From Clavelina lepadiformis (lineage: Eukaryota; Chordata; Ascidiacea; Aplousobranchia; Clavelinidae), in assembly GCF_947623445.1 (NCBI RefSeq), contig NC_135241.1:7380501-7444500 (forward strand): a DNA stretch of 64,000 nucleotides, read 5' to 3'. Below, one piece after another: positions 43,621 to 56,100 of this stretch. A program made the position numbers and the translations under genes. Below the pieces are notes generated by a model. It was given only the letters and a program-made list of their open reading frames with translations, had not been told where the DNA came from and made no database searches. The stretch's first letter is position 1, and each line of letters opens with the position of its first letter.

Positions 43621-45782
43621 TCACTTTTGATGTGTCCGCTTGTGTACATTAAGGCTGTAAGGAACAGCAAATCTCCGAAAACAAACACTGCATTGATACG
43701 GTTTTTCCCCAGTATGGGTTCTCACATGACTTTTCAAATTTGCTTTTCTTTGAAAACCTTTAGAACATACTGGGCATTTCCAAGGACCTTCTTCATTTGC
43801 TGCCTTTTGTGATTCTTGAGTCTGCATGGTACGGTTTAAATGTATCGATAATTCTTGCCCAATGCGTTCTCCGTCAAGTTCAGACTCAATAGTTTGTTCA
43901 ATTGTAGGTCTCTCTGTATCTCTTATATCTATCATTTCTTGAACCAAATTTTTCCTATGAGCCTCTGCATGTGTTGAGACTTGTACCTGAAAAGTGATCA
44001 ATAATATATATATTGTTAGAATGGAAACATTTTGATACAAACAGTATGTAAGTTATACAAGAACACTTCAAATACTGGCTAATGCCAGCTAGTACTTAAC
44101 CAGCCAAGTAGATCTTACTAGACTAACCACAGTTAAGTCATAATTTCCTCTTTGCTTTATCTAAGTAATAGGTATGCAAATATGGAATACGAAACTAGCT
44201 ATGAACAACATATTAAAAAAAATTCCACTGCAAATACTGTATTGTCTACGCAACTATAACCTACACCCATTAAATTTTTATATAACAATAATTCCAGCAA
44301 AATAATCACTAAACATAAGGATTTAGCTGGACTAATATTTCACCGAAGTTGAATCATGCTGGATAGGTGGTGAGGTTGAGAGAAAAATATTACAGTTAAA
44401 TTTTAGTTTGAAGATTGAACTTTTCTAATAAGTTGCGCTAAGTAATGAAAAGTATACATAAACGACGGGATTTTTTACTAGCAGAAAGTGAAACAAATGC
44501 TTTCCATTAACACGTGTGTTGCTAAATGTTACTGTTTAGTCACCCTACATGCCAAAGTTGTAACCAAAGTGGTCATTGAAGATAAGAGGTGGGCAAAAGC
44601 ACGCTCCTTTGGGTTCCTAAGGGTTATTCGTTCATCGTTCTTTTTTGCACAAAATGGAAACGAATTGTTGATTTGAAAAATAAATTTAGGTTTTTTGGCT
44701 GGAAAAAAATTGGCTTCATTGAGGCAAATTTCATGCACAATTTTTGTTCCACAAAATTAATGGCAAAAATTAAACAACATAATTCGCAAGACTAAGCACA
44801 TGAGAACCATGTGATAAGGTTTTGATATAAATGCTTCAAACTAAATAGTGTTGCATGTAAGTTAAAATTTAATTACGTAATTTATGTGCCACAGTTGTAA
44901 GCTTTCACTGCATATGTAGTCAACTTAATCAAGTGTAGTAATGTGTGATTATACTATTTTTACCTTAAATACACTTCTTTCTTTCAGTTTTGCTGAATCA
45001 AACTTCTGATCATGTTTATGAAAATGATAGTTGAGTGCTTGTTTAGTTCTGAACAAGTGGTTACATACAGGACATTTGAAAGGTTTTTCACCAGTGTGAC
45101 ATCTCATATGATTCTTCAGGTTGTATTTTCGACGGAAGTATTTCAAGCATATGCTACATTTCCACTGACTTTGTTGATTTATATCAGTCTTAGTTTTGGA
45201 TCCAACACATAAACTTTGGCATAACATACAGTGCCTGTCACTGCAGTTTGCTATATGTGTTGACTCATCGTATAAAAACTTTGACATTTCATCTGAGCTC
45301 TCAACGTTCCTTTCTGGAAGTGATGATTGCTCTGAAGTGTCTTTGCTTATAATAAATTGTAAATCATCCTCTGGATTTGATGTAGTTACTTCAAGAACAA
45401 CTGGAACAGGTATGCTATCATGGCTTTTATCAGAATTATTATCATACACTTCATTCACATCTTCATATTTTGAATTACTCTTGTAACATGGGTCAGTACA
45501 CCCTGAAGGATATTCACTCACAATGGGCCAGAAAGTATCATTTTCATTACACACAGTGATGTTTTCTGATTCATGATGAACAGATATGTCTTTTATCTGA
45601 TTTGAACTTAAAGATATTTTGTGATGAATTGTTCTAATTTCCTTGTGCATTTCATCAATCTTCTCAATCAATTGCATCCAAAGTTTGCAATAAAGATCCT
45701 TCATTTCTTGGCGAATTGCAGATAACTCTTCAACTAAATCCAAATCAACAGACAGCATCTTAGTGTTTATATGAGTGCTCAT
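43621..45782 (-). CDS. C2H2 zinc-finger protein, four fingers in two exon-encoded pairs
   Basis: Probable nuclear DNA-binding protein. Coding exon 1 is 45782-44964 (273 codons, donor GTAAAA) and exon 2 is 43986-43621 (acceptor TTTTCAG, stop TGA); both splice in phase 0, product 394 aa. The N-terminus is a leucine-rich, probably coiled-coil segment (residues 10-60), followed by an acidic, Ser-rich linker. Fingers 1-2 close exon 1: WKCSICLKYFRRKYNLKNHMRCH, TGEKPF linker, then FKCPVCNHLF...HFHKH. Fingers 3-4 lie near the C-terminus: WKCPVCSKGFQRKANLKSHVRTH, TGEKPY, YQCSVCFRRF...HKRTH. All Cys/His ligands are present. The two pairs resemble each other closely, which suggests a duplicated exon. 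No family name can be assigned; each exon also ends in its own stop if unspliced, so isoforms with one pair are conceivable. Confidence 0.85.
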
Positions 45783-45914
45783 GTTATATACTTACTCTAC
45801 CTGTGACACAAATTCCAGAAAACAGTGAACCTTTATAATATGGCTGGAGAGTAACCAAAAAAGTAGTCTAGAGACTTTAATATGCGGTAACTGGAGGTTT
45901 TGTTGATTTTAAGG
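45783..45914. promoter_or_regulatory. Upstream region of the zinc-finger gene
   Basis: Short segment between the ATG and a foldback element. No TATA box is evident; promoter function is inferred from position only. Confidence 0.25.
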
Positions 45915-46455
45915 ATCTACAAAATAAACAGATTTTTGCTGGTAAAATGATTTTTAAGCCTATATGCATGTAGCAACTTTAAAAAATTTCTGAGACAACT
46001 ATATAGTATACTTTTATGTTTTCCTGTGCGTTTTATGAAACACTTTGCGCCCACACGCTGCATTTGCGTTTATACACCATAAATATATTTTGTTTTTTTT
46101 CCCATTATGTGCTAAATGTTGGTTTTAATGCAGTATATTTTTTGGCTTGTAAACGACAACGAAACTCATTTATTTGTCGATTGCTTTTTCAAAAAATGAC
46201 ATTTCATATATTCAGAGGGTCAATGGAGGCTTTGGCATGAATAGAAATTGATATATTGTTTTTCATAAAATTGTGGGACGTTCGAGATGTTTTGGAAAAG
46301 AATAAATACAACGTGAGTGCACAAAGTTTCATAAAACGCACAGCAAAGCAAAAAAGTACACTATACGTCATCTAAGAATTTCTTAAAAAATTGCTATATG
46401 CATGTAGGATTAGCCGAGATATCATTTTATCGGAAAAAATCTTTTGTATGTTGCA
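45915..46455. mobile_element. Foldback element with ~170-bp inverted arms
   Basis: Left arm 45915-46080 and right arm about 46290-46455 are imperfect inverted copies: CTATATGCATGTAG and TGTGCGTTTTATGAAAC of the left arm recur complemented on the right. The spacer is ~210 bp and non-coding. Target duplication not resolved. Confidence 0.7.
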
Positions 46456-47983
46456 GATAGTTTCTAAGACATTGCGATAAAAAAACTTTTTATAAAGTTA
46501 ACACTTAACGTTAAATAATACCAAGTACATTTGTGATTTCAATTACTACAAATATTGGGGAAAAAAGTTTCGTAATATTTCACTTTTCGTAAATTACTGT
46601 CACGTTCCTTTTCAGATTTCTCAGTTTCCAAATTCCATAAAAACTACAATAAATAAATTTGCAGTACTGACAAAAATTGTTTCTAAAGATTATAGAAAGT
46701 ACCAAACATTGCGACTAAAATACTTTTTATAGTTACCATGGCTAAGGTAAGTAATAGCGTTTTTTTTTTCTATATATGAGCGATGCTAACATACAAATGG
46801 AGCAGCAGCCTTTTAAGTGAAGAGTCAGCAACGGAGCAACTTAACAGCTTTAAACTTCGCCATTATTCTGGGGACCTCCGACTACAGGTTTCGAAGATAT
46901 GTCTTATCTACAACCTATGCAAGGTAACTTTTCAACTTTACATCATAGTCAGGGCTGGGCCCAGGTTGCTCTGGGCTGTCGACCCGTCCTGCAGAATTGT
47001 TCCTTGCGATTTTGCTTTTGGCGTGTCTGAGCCACCTTTGGCTGATAGTGTTGATAATACTTTAATTGACCTCGGCGTTGAAGCATGTTTTTGTTAGATC
47101 ACAATATGTTTTCCTAGTCATTTCCCGCCCCTCTTTCACTCTTGCCGGGGAATGAAAGTTGTTATAAAAGCGGCCGTTGGGTGCTTCTTGGTTTGTCGCT
47201 GATTAGCGCCCTCAGAATACTCCTCGCACGTGGTAATTTTCTCACTGCGCGTCCGTTTTCCCATTCTTAAACTTAACAGCTTTAACCTTCGCCATAGCTT
47301 AACACTGGAAAAAGGCTGCACTTGAAACTTGAAACTGAGGCTGCACTTGAAACACCAACTGAAGTAGGCCCACTCTCTGACCCAAACCGACATCGACCTA
47401 AACACATAATAGCAAACTGTAAAAAAATAGAATATAGCCTGGAGAGGTACCGCATGAAACAGTACTAAGTTTTTCGAAGCCAAAACAAAGCAGGAGGAAA
47501 AAGATAAAAGAAAAGGTAGAAAGGAAGCGACTTCAATAACCACGTCCTCCCCCAACTCTTCCGTGTCATCTGTGTTTACACTTCTTTCAACATCACTTGG
47601 TTCTGCCGAGCCATATTCGCAACTTGCACCGCCACGTTACATTGAAATTTTTTCTCGCTTTTTTTTTCTCTTTTCAAGATAAGGCGGTAGCCTTTCAAAT
47701 GCAGCGCTAGCTGATCTTAAGATCAGTCCTTTCCTGCATAAAATCAGTGATTTTGTCCTGATCTTTTCGCATTCTAATGCAGGCCTCGGAGACTAATGGG
47801 GTGCCACAAGAATCTGTATACTTGACTTGAATAAAGACGAAGGTATGGTCGGACTACGAGCTGAATCCGACGACTACAGTATAAATATTAATATGAATAT
47901 TTATAAATGTGTTGTCCAAACTTAGTTACATAGTGTCTATGGTCCAAAGTGATTTTCTTTTTTGTTAGTTGTTTATATTTCCG
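46456..47983. other. No recognisable gene
   Basis: A ~25-bp direct repeat around AACTTAACAGCTTTAA occurs at 46840 and 47270. A 16-bp perfect palindrome CTGATCTTAAGATCAG lies at 47711. Open frames here match nothing I know. Confidence 0.4.
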
Positions 47984-48103
47984 ATGTCTATGCACCATCC
48001 TGATTATTATGACAAATCAGAAGAGGAGAGATCACCAGACCAGAATAATGAGATGGAAGAACTGAATTTGAGGTTGACCGATGTTGGCGATGTAGCAGTG
48101 TGA
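47984..48103 (+). CDS. Possible small coding exon, 39 codons
   Basis: ATG-initiated frame MSMHHPDYYDKSEEERSPDQ...NLRLTDVGDVAV ends at TGA. A GTGAGG donor-like site overlaps its end, so it may be a first coding exon. No family recognised and no second exon found; composition (acidic, hydrophilic) is protein-like. Weak. Confidence 0.2.
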   Translation: MSMHHPDYYDKSEEERSPDQNNEMEELNLRLTDVGDVAV

Positions 48104-48273
48104 GGCCCAAACGTGGTGAATTTCAGGGTTTAGTATACAAGTGCACAACCACAGGATACCTTTGTATACTATATTTGTATCTGGTTGTGTACTTGTATAT
48201 TAGGCTAGGCCTCGACCCGCATTTCAGTTGTGTAGAGACTAGCGGGAAAATAACATTACAGAGCTATAGCCTT

Positions 48274-48400
48274 GGACCGGACTGCAGAGTATGGCAGTTT
48301 TCGCCGAGTTCCTGGGTGTACAGAAGCAAAATCCCGGTGTGCAAGGAAGCAGCTGGTGCTTGTGCATTGTGACTCGCGGCCCAGGGCTGCCCGGCGTTTG
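48274..48400 (+). repeat. Dispersed repeat family, + copy
   Basis: Shares ACTGCAGAGTATGGCAGTTTT, split by few mismatches, plus GGTGTACAGAAGCAA and GGTGTGCA with the minus-strand copy at 49735. ~120 bp, GC-rich for the window. Class unknown. Confidence 0.55.
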
Positions 48401-49292
48401 TGCAGGCAAGGTAGAAGAAATAAAAATCGAGAACAAAATAAGATAAAAATCGGAATAAATCGGTGCTTCCGTTTGTTTTCTTTTGTAGATACCTGTTTGC
48501 CCTGGGGTGCCATACCGTTTTGGAAAAAAATGCTATTGCGATACTCTGCTGTAGCCTGGCCTAGGTCTATTACAATCATATCTTTTATTTTTTGCCATTG
48601 ACTATAACGCCTATGGGGAGTAAAAAGTAGACCATGGTGCTAACATCCTTGTATTCTTATAAAACTAGAAATAGCCTACGGTCAAGAATCTAAACAGGAA
48701 AAATCTATAGTACAAATGCTTAAAAATGCCGTCTGGGCCTATGGTACCTATAGTCCTGGCCTAACCTAATCATTACATGGAAAAAGTCAATAGAAAAGCT
48801 TCAGAAAATGTTTACCATCATCAAAGCTTCATCCACTTATCTCGCTTTTGGGATTTTTTGACAGCCTAGTTTGTTAGATTACTCCCCAACTGGAAAGTTT
48901 GTTTGATGCATCGAATTTTTCTGGCACAGAAAGTAGGCTTTTTCGGAAAAATGCCGTTTAGCCCTATACTCTATATTATGTGTATGAAGTTGGCGTGGCA
49001 CAAATTTTGACATTACATTTATGCCTGCCACTATTTTGCTGTAAATATTCATGCATTCAAAGCTATTTTTACAGTTTCTTGTCCTTTTTGTGTAAAAGAT
49101 GCTGCTGCAAATGAAATGTTTACCGTTATTATCCAAACGGTAAAGATCCAAACATATATGTAACCTGAATCGCTTGCAATTTTAAATGAAATTTTTAAGC
49201 TAAAGAAGAGCAACAGAGGCTAAAATTGGTATTAAGGATTAATTAACGTGTATTTTTGAAAACATACTAGTTAAAATTTTGAGATATTCACG
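48401..49292. other. No recognisable gene
   Basis: Only short open frames without similarity to known domains. Confidence 0.4.
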
Positions 49293-49455
49293 TGAAAAGT
49301 AACGAGTACCGGGACCGACTGAAATTTCTTGAAAAAAGTAATTTGGTACAGAGATTTGTTACTTTTTTCAAAAGTACTGACAGTATTGGTACTGAAAAAG
49401 TACCGCGTTACAATAATTTGATACTATAGTTCCGTGGTATTGCCCACCTATCCTA
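49293..49455 (-). repeat. Dispersed GTACC-rich repeat, copy 2
   Basis: Minus-strand copy of the element at 41955; 29 of 30 bases agree around ACCAAATTACTTTTTTCAAG. Begins GGTGGGCAATACC. Confidence 0.55.
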
Positions 49456-49734
49456 AGCTAACTACTGTAAAACCTTAAATAGCTCAAATCAACTTTTTGC
49501 GTGTACCTTCTCCTAACCTAACCGCATATCTTTAACAACAATTATAACAGGCTGCGTGACCCCAGACTGCAGAGTATGTCAAGAGCACAGCCAAGATTTT
49601 TTTGCAAAACGGCATTGAGCACCAACTTCTGCTCTGATTTATAGTGCAAAATTAGTGTTCAAAACCGATATCTCGGAAACAAAACAGAAAACATTGATTT
49701 CTTCCACTAATTTTTATCATATGGAGCCACACCT

Positions 49735-49855
49735 TGCCTATAGAAATGCCAGTCAGCCTTGGGCCACGAGTTGTAATGCACACCAGAATGTTGCTTCTGC
49801 ACACCCGAGATCTCGGCAAAAACTGCCATAGTATGCAGTTCGGGCATAACCTACA
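49735..49855 (-). repeat. Dispersed repeat family, - copy
   Basis: Inverted partner of 48274-48400. Confidence 0.55.
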
Positions 49856-50175
49856 ATCAATCTCTACATCAATCCAGCACACTGAAAGCAAGTTTTCCAG
49901 TAGGGAATAGATCTGTAGCTTGCAAGTGTTAGATGTCCACTGGTGTACTGTAGAAGGATTGAATAGGTGTCGGGGTCACACATGAGTTAGCGGGCTGCAC
50001 ACTCATGATCCCGGCGGATCCTGTTATGAAATACAGACGGTACTCCGAGTCTCTGATGTTTTTACAGAGTTAGAAGACTATATCTATTCTGTATTATTAT
50101 TATACATTGTCATATAAGCTGTGATATTTGATATAATTTTATCATTATAACTTGTGAGACCAGTTCTTTGGAAAA
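49856..50175. promoter_or_regulatory. Upstream region of Hrs
   Basis: AT-rich; no TATA box at a clear distance and no CpG-rich block. A 5' UTR is expected here but its start cannot be set. Confidence 0.3.
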
Positions 50176-53100
50176 ATGTTTCGCTCCAAATCAAACTTTG
50201 AAAAGGTGTTTGGTAAGTGCGTACCATTAATATCCTTTTTTAAGTATACTGTAATCTACTGTTGTATAATGTCAAGGTTCAGCAAAAGTAGGTAACCTTA
50301 GCATCACCTTAGGCACTTAACTTTCTAAATTTCAGGGTAACTTTTTACATAAATTGGGGATTTCCATAACTTAAGAAGCAGTTGTCCCATTTATTTTGGT
50401 GATGTAAGGTACATGCGGTTTTATGGCAAATTTAAATTTGATGTGAAAACAGCAGTAAGAGATGACGGAAAGGAATCAAAGTTTATTACAAGTGACCTAA
50501 ACGTAGGATTTCAAAAGTCGCGTTTACGCAATTAACATAAAATAAATATATGTGTTTCGTGGTTTGTAAAGAAAAAAGAAATGGTTGATTAGTTTTCAAT
50601 TGTTGCTGTTGGGTAACAATAACGAGTTTATACAGTTTTTTTTATTGTTCTTGTCACGCACTAAATGCTAAGAAATTAATTGCATGAATTTCACTAACAC
50701 TGCTTAAAGGACGACATGACAAGCACCCGAAAAGACAAAAATCAAACCTAGGGCTTAATTGCAAGTTCTACACTGAAACTTCCTAAACAAGTTTTTTCTT
50801 TTGGCCCAAGACTCGTTTTCAACGCATCGCACACCCTGTTGCGTTGTACTGAAAGTGGCATTGTAAACAAAGGCAATGTCCCCAGTGCAACCCCTGCAAT
50901 TGTAAGTAGATGCAAGTTTTTTGCCACACAGTTCGTTTGGCACTTTACAATTGGCATCATAACTTGAGGCTGATGGTTCGGTTACATTGTTGATATTTTC
51001 AGTTGTTACATCATATCAGTTACTTTTGTTCATAAGCTATACTTCTCCCTTTATTTGTAAACTTTAGCAGAGACACAAAACAAGGTAGACCACAATGTAA
51101 GGTTATGTTATGTATGTGTCTGCAGATCTTTGAATAAATTGGAAATTATCAAATCTGGCGGGAACTTCTGCAGTGTAGTTAGGATAAATGACATCATAAG
51201 GGCCCCCAAAGGAAGATTTTTCATTGTCCCCAAAACACTTAAAATCGACCCTGGTAGCAACTGTCATAGTGCATTTCTATTACATCACAAAAACAATGCT
51301 TACTCAACAGTATTTCAAACCACCTTGCTTATACCAATACGCATTAGATAATAACTTCTTATTTTGTAACACCTCAGTATGATTAACTTATTTGTGAGTG
51401 TTCTTATATACAACTGTTTGAGCTCAAGGCACATAATTGTGGTGTCACTGTACTGAAAGTGTTTTCATATACAAAGTCACTATTCGTGAAATTATTTCCT
51501 TTTTAAATACATGATTTGCAAACAGGACTTGTCAACAGCTGTGTTGTTATGCACCAAATGTGTCTACGTATCATAGATAATTTCTACTGTGTGACATGTT
51601 GATTGCTTGTCTTTGTCAGTTAATACATATCTATAAAACTTTTTTTCTGATATGTTTTAAGTATTAATCTGGCAACGTTTTTTTCTCTAAGACAAGGCCA
51701 CCAGTAATTTGTTGCTGGAGCCGGACTTGGACAGCATGTTGCAGTTATGTGATATGATTCGTGGTGGCGAAATAAAACCAAGAGAAGCTGCTCTCATCGT
51801 TAAAACAAGAGTCATTGAGGAAAAGAATCCACATGTACAACTTTTTTCATTAAGTGTAAGTTAATAGATTATTGGGTTAATAAAAACTGGCATTCAGTGT
51901 TGAGAAAAAAATATTTTATCAATTCAAATATACATAATTAATTCAAAGGTATTGTTTGAAACAACATTTATGAATCGACTTTTGTGATGCCAAAATATAT
52001 TGTCATTGTCAAATTTTCACTTATATTTTATATGGCACATGTTTCTCTGTTTAAAATATATTTGATGTGGTGTTTCAGAGATACAAGAATATTAAATTTT
52101 GTATTAATTACTTTGTTCAGGTCTTGGACACTCTTATGAAAAACTGTGGAGATATGTTTCACACTGAGGTTATAACTGAATCTTACATGGAAAGCCTTAA
52201 AGAAGTGGCAAAGGTGATATTTCGAACAGTAGCATACAAATACAATCCACCTAGATACCGATAAACTAAATTTAGGAGTGAAAAATCATATTATTTAAAA
52301 TCATCACATGTGCCCATAACTAGTTCAGTACATGCTGCTTTATGTAACAACATTGGGAACAAACAATTATACATTGAGTTATACCACAATAACCAGATTA
52401 TGATCGACAAGAATGTGTTTCAGTCTTTGGACAATTTAAAATTTTTTGTTTTACTGTATGTGGAAAGGGAGATACTCACACCAGCAACAGATAAAACAAT
52501 TGATTCTGTTGCAGATGAAATCAGTTGCCGCAAGGCACATAGCAAACATGCTAAAAACAGGCAGCATTTAGACAGAAAATACGCATCCCGAACAGGCAAA
52601 GTTGGAAGTGAGGGGCGACACCCATAGCAGTAATGCCTAAATAAAACAACACAGTGTTTAAACAACAAACAACTCGGGAAAGGGAAAAAACATGGCAGAA
52701 AAGGAAAATTAGTGATAATGTCCCAAGCTAGGTCATATAATTAAGCGAATAATTTTATATAGAATTGTGACGTTATCAAAATAATAATAAAAAGGCACCT
52801 CTCTAAATACTGCTAGATAACTAAGATGTCCATGAGGGGATTGGTAAATTGCTTATTCACAAATGCAAGGTTATAGTTTAGTCAAACTTTAGTATCATAT
52901 GTAGGCAGGATTTATTAGTCTTGTTAACTGTTTTAGTTATGTTAATGATCAAAGATCTTTTAGTTAGCCATTCATATTGTCCATAGTTATATCAAGTGGC
53001 TTCTACTGCAACTGAAACAAAGTTTTGATGCCGGAGTTAACTTTTTCATTTTATGAGTTTAAGTTACATTAACCTCATATCACGTGTTTTATTGTATATA

Positions 53101-56100
53101 TATATATATATATATGTATATACTCAAATCATCTTTATATATCTTTTTTATTACATAATAGTCCTTCATTTTATTGCACAAACCTGACTCACCAATACTT
53201 CCCACCATCTTACTTCATGAACTGCATTTTCACTTTCAAATATGTTTTGACAGAACTCAACTTCAGACAAAGTCAAGAATAAATTGCTAGAAATGATACA
53301 ATCCTGGGGCATTGGTTTTAAGGAGAAAACAAAGCTTAACGTTGCAACCAACCTTTACAACATAATGAAGGCAGAGGGTTAGTTCAATGTCTGAAGATAT
53401 TAAGAAGATACCAGTTAGCTTAAATGTAATTGATTATTATTGTTTGCAGGTTTCAATTTTCCACCCGCTTCGGATACAAGTGATATGTTTAAGTCAGAAA
53501 AAGTAGGTTAATTTTACAAATATTATATCATCAGTTTCTCATCAAATCTTGTGGTTTTGTAAGTTAACAATGTCGAACATGCTGACAAAGTTCGCTGAAA
53601 CAACCTTCTTTTAAGTACTTAGTATTGATTTAAATGCGATTGAACATTGACCCTCCTGAGTGACATCATTTCTGTTCCCTGCACAATTTTGTGAAAACAG
53701 TTCTAGCAATAACTCGTGTACAAAAAAAGGTCGCAAAGTTGCGTTTTCGGAATCCATGTACGAGTATTGTTATCCTTTTTTTAATTGCAAGTGGAAATTG
53801 ACTTCAGCTAGCCTGTAATTTAAAGTAAATATTTAGATCAAAGGTTTGTACAGTTATATAAATTGTACTACTTTTGGATAACTCAAAGTAATTAATTGGT
53901 TCCTTCAGCTTTGAGTTGAGGAGCTTATAATCTGCAGTATGAATTGCACTAATGTTTACCATTTTGATGAAACAGGAAAGGAAAGAAACGTAAACAGAAA
54001 CATGGTTTATTAAATATAAAAACAGTAACTCATCATTACTGCGGTTATGCTTCATTTAATTTACAATGGCAAGTTTCTAATTTTTTTCAGTGCTTCAGAT
54101 TTAACTTTTTGCACTTTTCAATTGCTATTTGTATGCAATGTAAGTTTTATACATATGCACGTCTTATGTGAAAATGTGTTTTTAGGCACCAACTTGGTCT
54201 GATGGTGATGAATGTGGTAAATGCAAGTCAGAGTTTGGACTGGTTACCAGAAAGGTAAAACATTGCATTCAATCCATAAAGTACCCCTTGTCTATTGTTA
54301 GTAACTATTCTTTTGCTTTTCTATTTAATTTTAGCATCACTGCCGTGCTTGTGGTGGAATTTTTTGTGGAAAATGCACAAGCAAGCAAGCGATCATACCA
54401 AAGTTTGGGATAGAGAAAGAAGTTCGCGTTTGTGACTCTTGCTATAATACCCTAAAGTTAGTATTTTTCTAAAAAGGAAGCTGATTATACGCATTGATAG
54501 CTAGTCTATCTTGGTTGAAATGAATACAAAATCTAGGTTTGATGATTGTTTGTTTAATGCCATAATGCTTATTGTAGAATATCTGCCAAATCATCAAAAT
54601 TGGAGTCAGATCTTCCAGCAGAATATCTCAGCAGTGCCCTTGCAAAGCAAAGTCAGGTGAACACTAAAAAGTTTCTTCCATGATATGATGTTCAACTTGT
54701 ATTCTCATTAAACATTTTGTGAAATTTTCCTTATCTGTGTAGGAGCCTCCTAAGCGGGATGAAGCAGCTTTGAAGGAAGAGGAAGAACTACAACTGGCAT
54801 TGGCTCTTTCTTTAGATGAGCAAGCAAACAGAGAGAGGATCCGCAAGGAGCAGATTACGAGTGATCCTGTTTATGGAACTGTTAACAAGCCTGTTGTAGC
54901 ATCAGCACCTGTACCTACCCAACCGCACACTGTTGTAAGATAGTTGCTGCAAATAATTTTTGAAGTGAAATTTTCGGCTTGAAACAATTGAGTTTCTGTG
55001 AACCTATGGAATTATAATTATTCACATTTGTATAACTATTTTGCAGGACCCTGTGGTGGATCCCGATCTGGCACGTTACCTAAATAGGTCTTATTGGGAT
55101 AAAAAGAAAGTTGAACAGGAGAAAAAGCAACCGGATAAAGTAGAACAATAATCACTGAATTACTGTATACAGTATTGCTGTGTATGTGTGAAGTATGTTA
55201 GTAGACTGATAAGCTTCGTGTTTATATGCAGGAAGTAAACTCTGTATCAAGTGAAAGGGTAGTGAAAAAGTCTACGAAAGAAGCAGACATTGTTGACAAT
55301 GAACCTGGTGTCATTGAAGCTGCAAAGGAAAATCCTGCTGAACCAGCTAAACAGGAGGAAGTAGGGTTCCAGATTTAATTGAGTATTTATTGCTAAAGGT
55401 GTCATGTGTAATTTAACTTGTTTTAAAATGAAGATGATTTCACGCCATCATGGAAGTAGACAGCAGTTAAAACTTTTCAGGTGCTTCAAAATGGTGGAAA
55501 TGATGAAATTCCCGATCATTCTGAGCTACTGCGCAATCTACAGACCAGTGTTGAAATTTTTGTCAACCGGATGCGTTCTGACAAGATGCGTGGACGTTCT
55601 ATTGCCAATGACTCAACTGTGCAATCACTTTTCCAAAGCATAAACAACATGCATCCCACTTTGATTCAGTTTATGAATGAACTGGAAGAAAAACGATGTA
55701 AACCTTTCGAATTTTCAAAACAGAAGAATTGTAAACTAAATATTGAATATATTTACAGCTATGAATTGTGGCCCTTATTCAGACCACAAACTGTTCTTTC
55801 TAGTACACCAAGAAGCTCTGCAAGACAAGCTCGTTCAGCTGAAAGATGCGAGAGCTGCATTGGATGCACTGCGAACTGAACATGCAGAAAAGCTGAGGCG
55901 AGCCGCAGAAGAAGCAGAAAGGCTAAGGCAGATACAGATGGCTAAAAAACTTGAGCTTATGAGACAAAAGAAGCAGGTGACTTTCAATTGCCAACTTTTC
56001 CATTCATTGATTCGCCTAACAGCGACAAACTTTTTCAAAATTTTGAGACCAGTTTATTCGGACAATAGTGCGCTTTGATTTTTGATACACTTTTGTTTAC

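Noticed and set aside
52310-52627. 105-codon frame in Hrs intron 3
   Set aside because: Lies in an intron between conserved VHS exons, matches no Hrs sequence and no known domain.
55759-55803. Earlier acceptor for Hrs exon 13 (after TTTACAG at 55758)
   Set aside because: It keeps the frame but adds 15 residues absent from Hrs; the acceptor at 55803 after CTGTTCTTTCTAG restores the conserved spacing.
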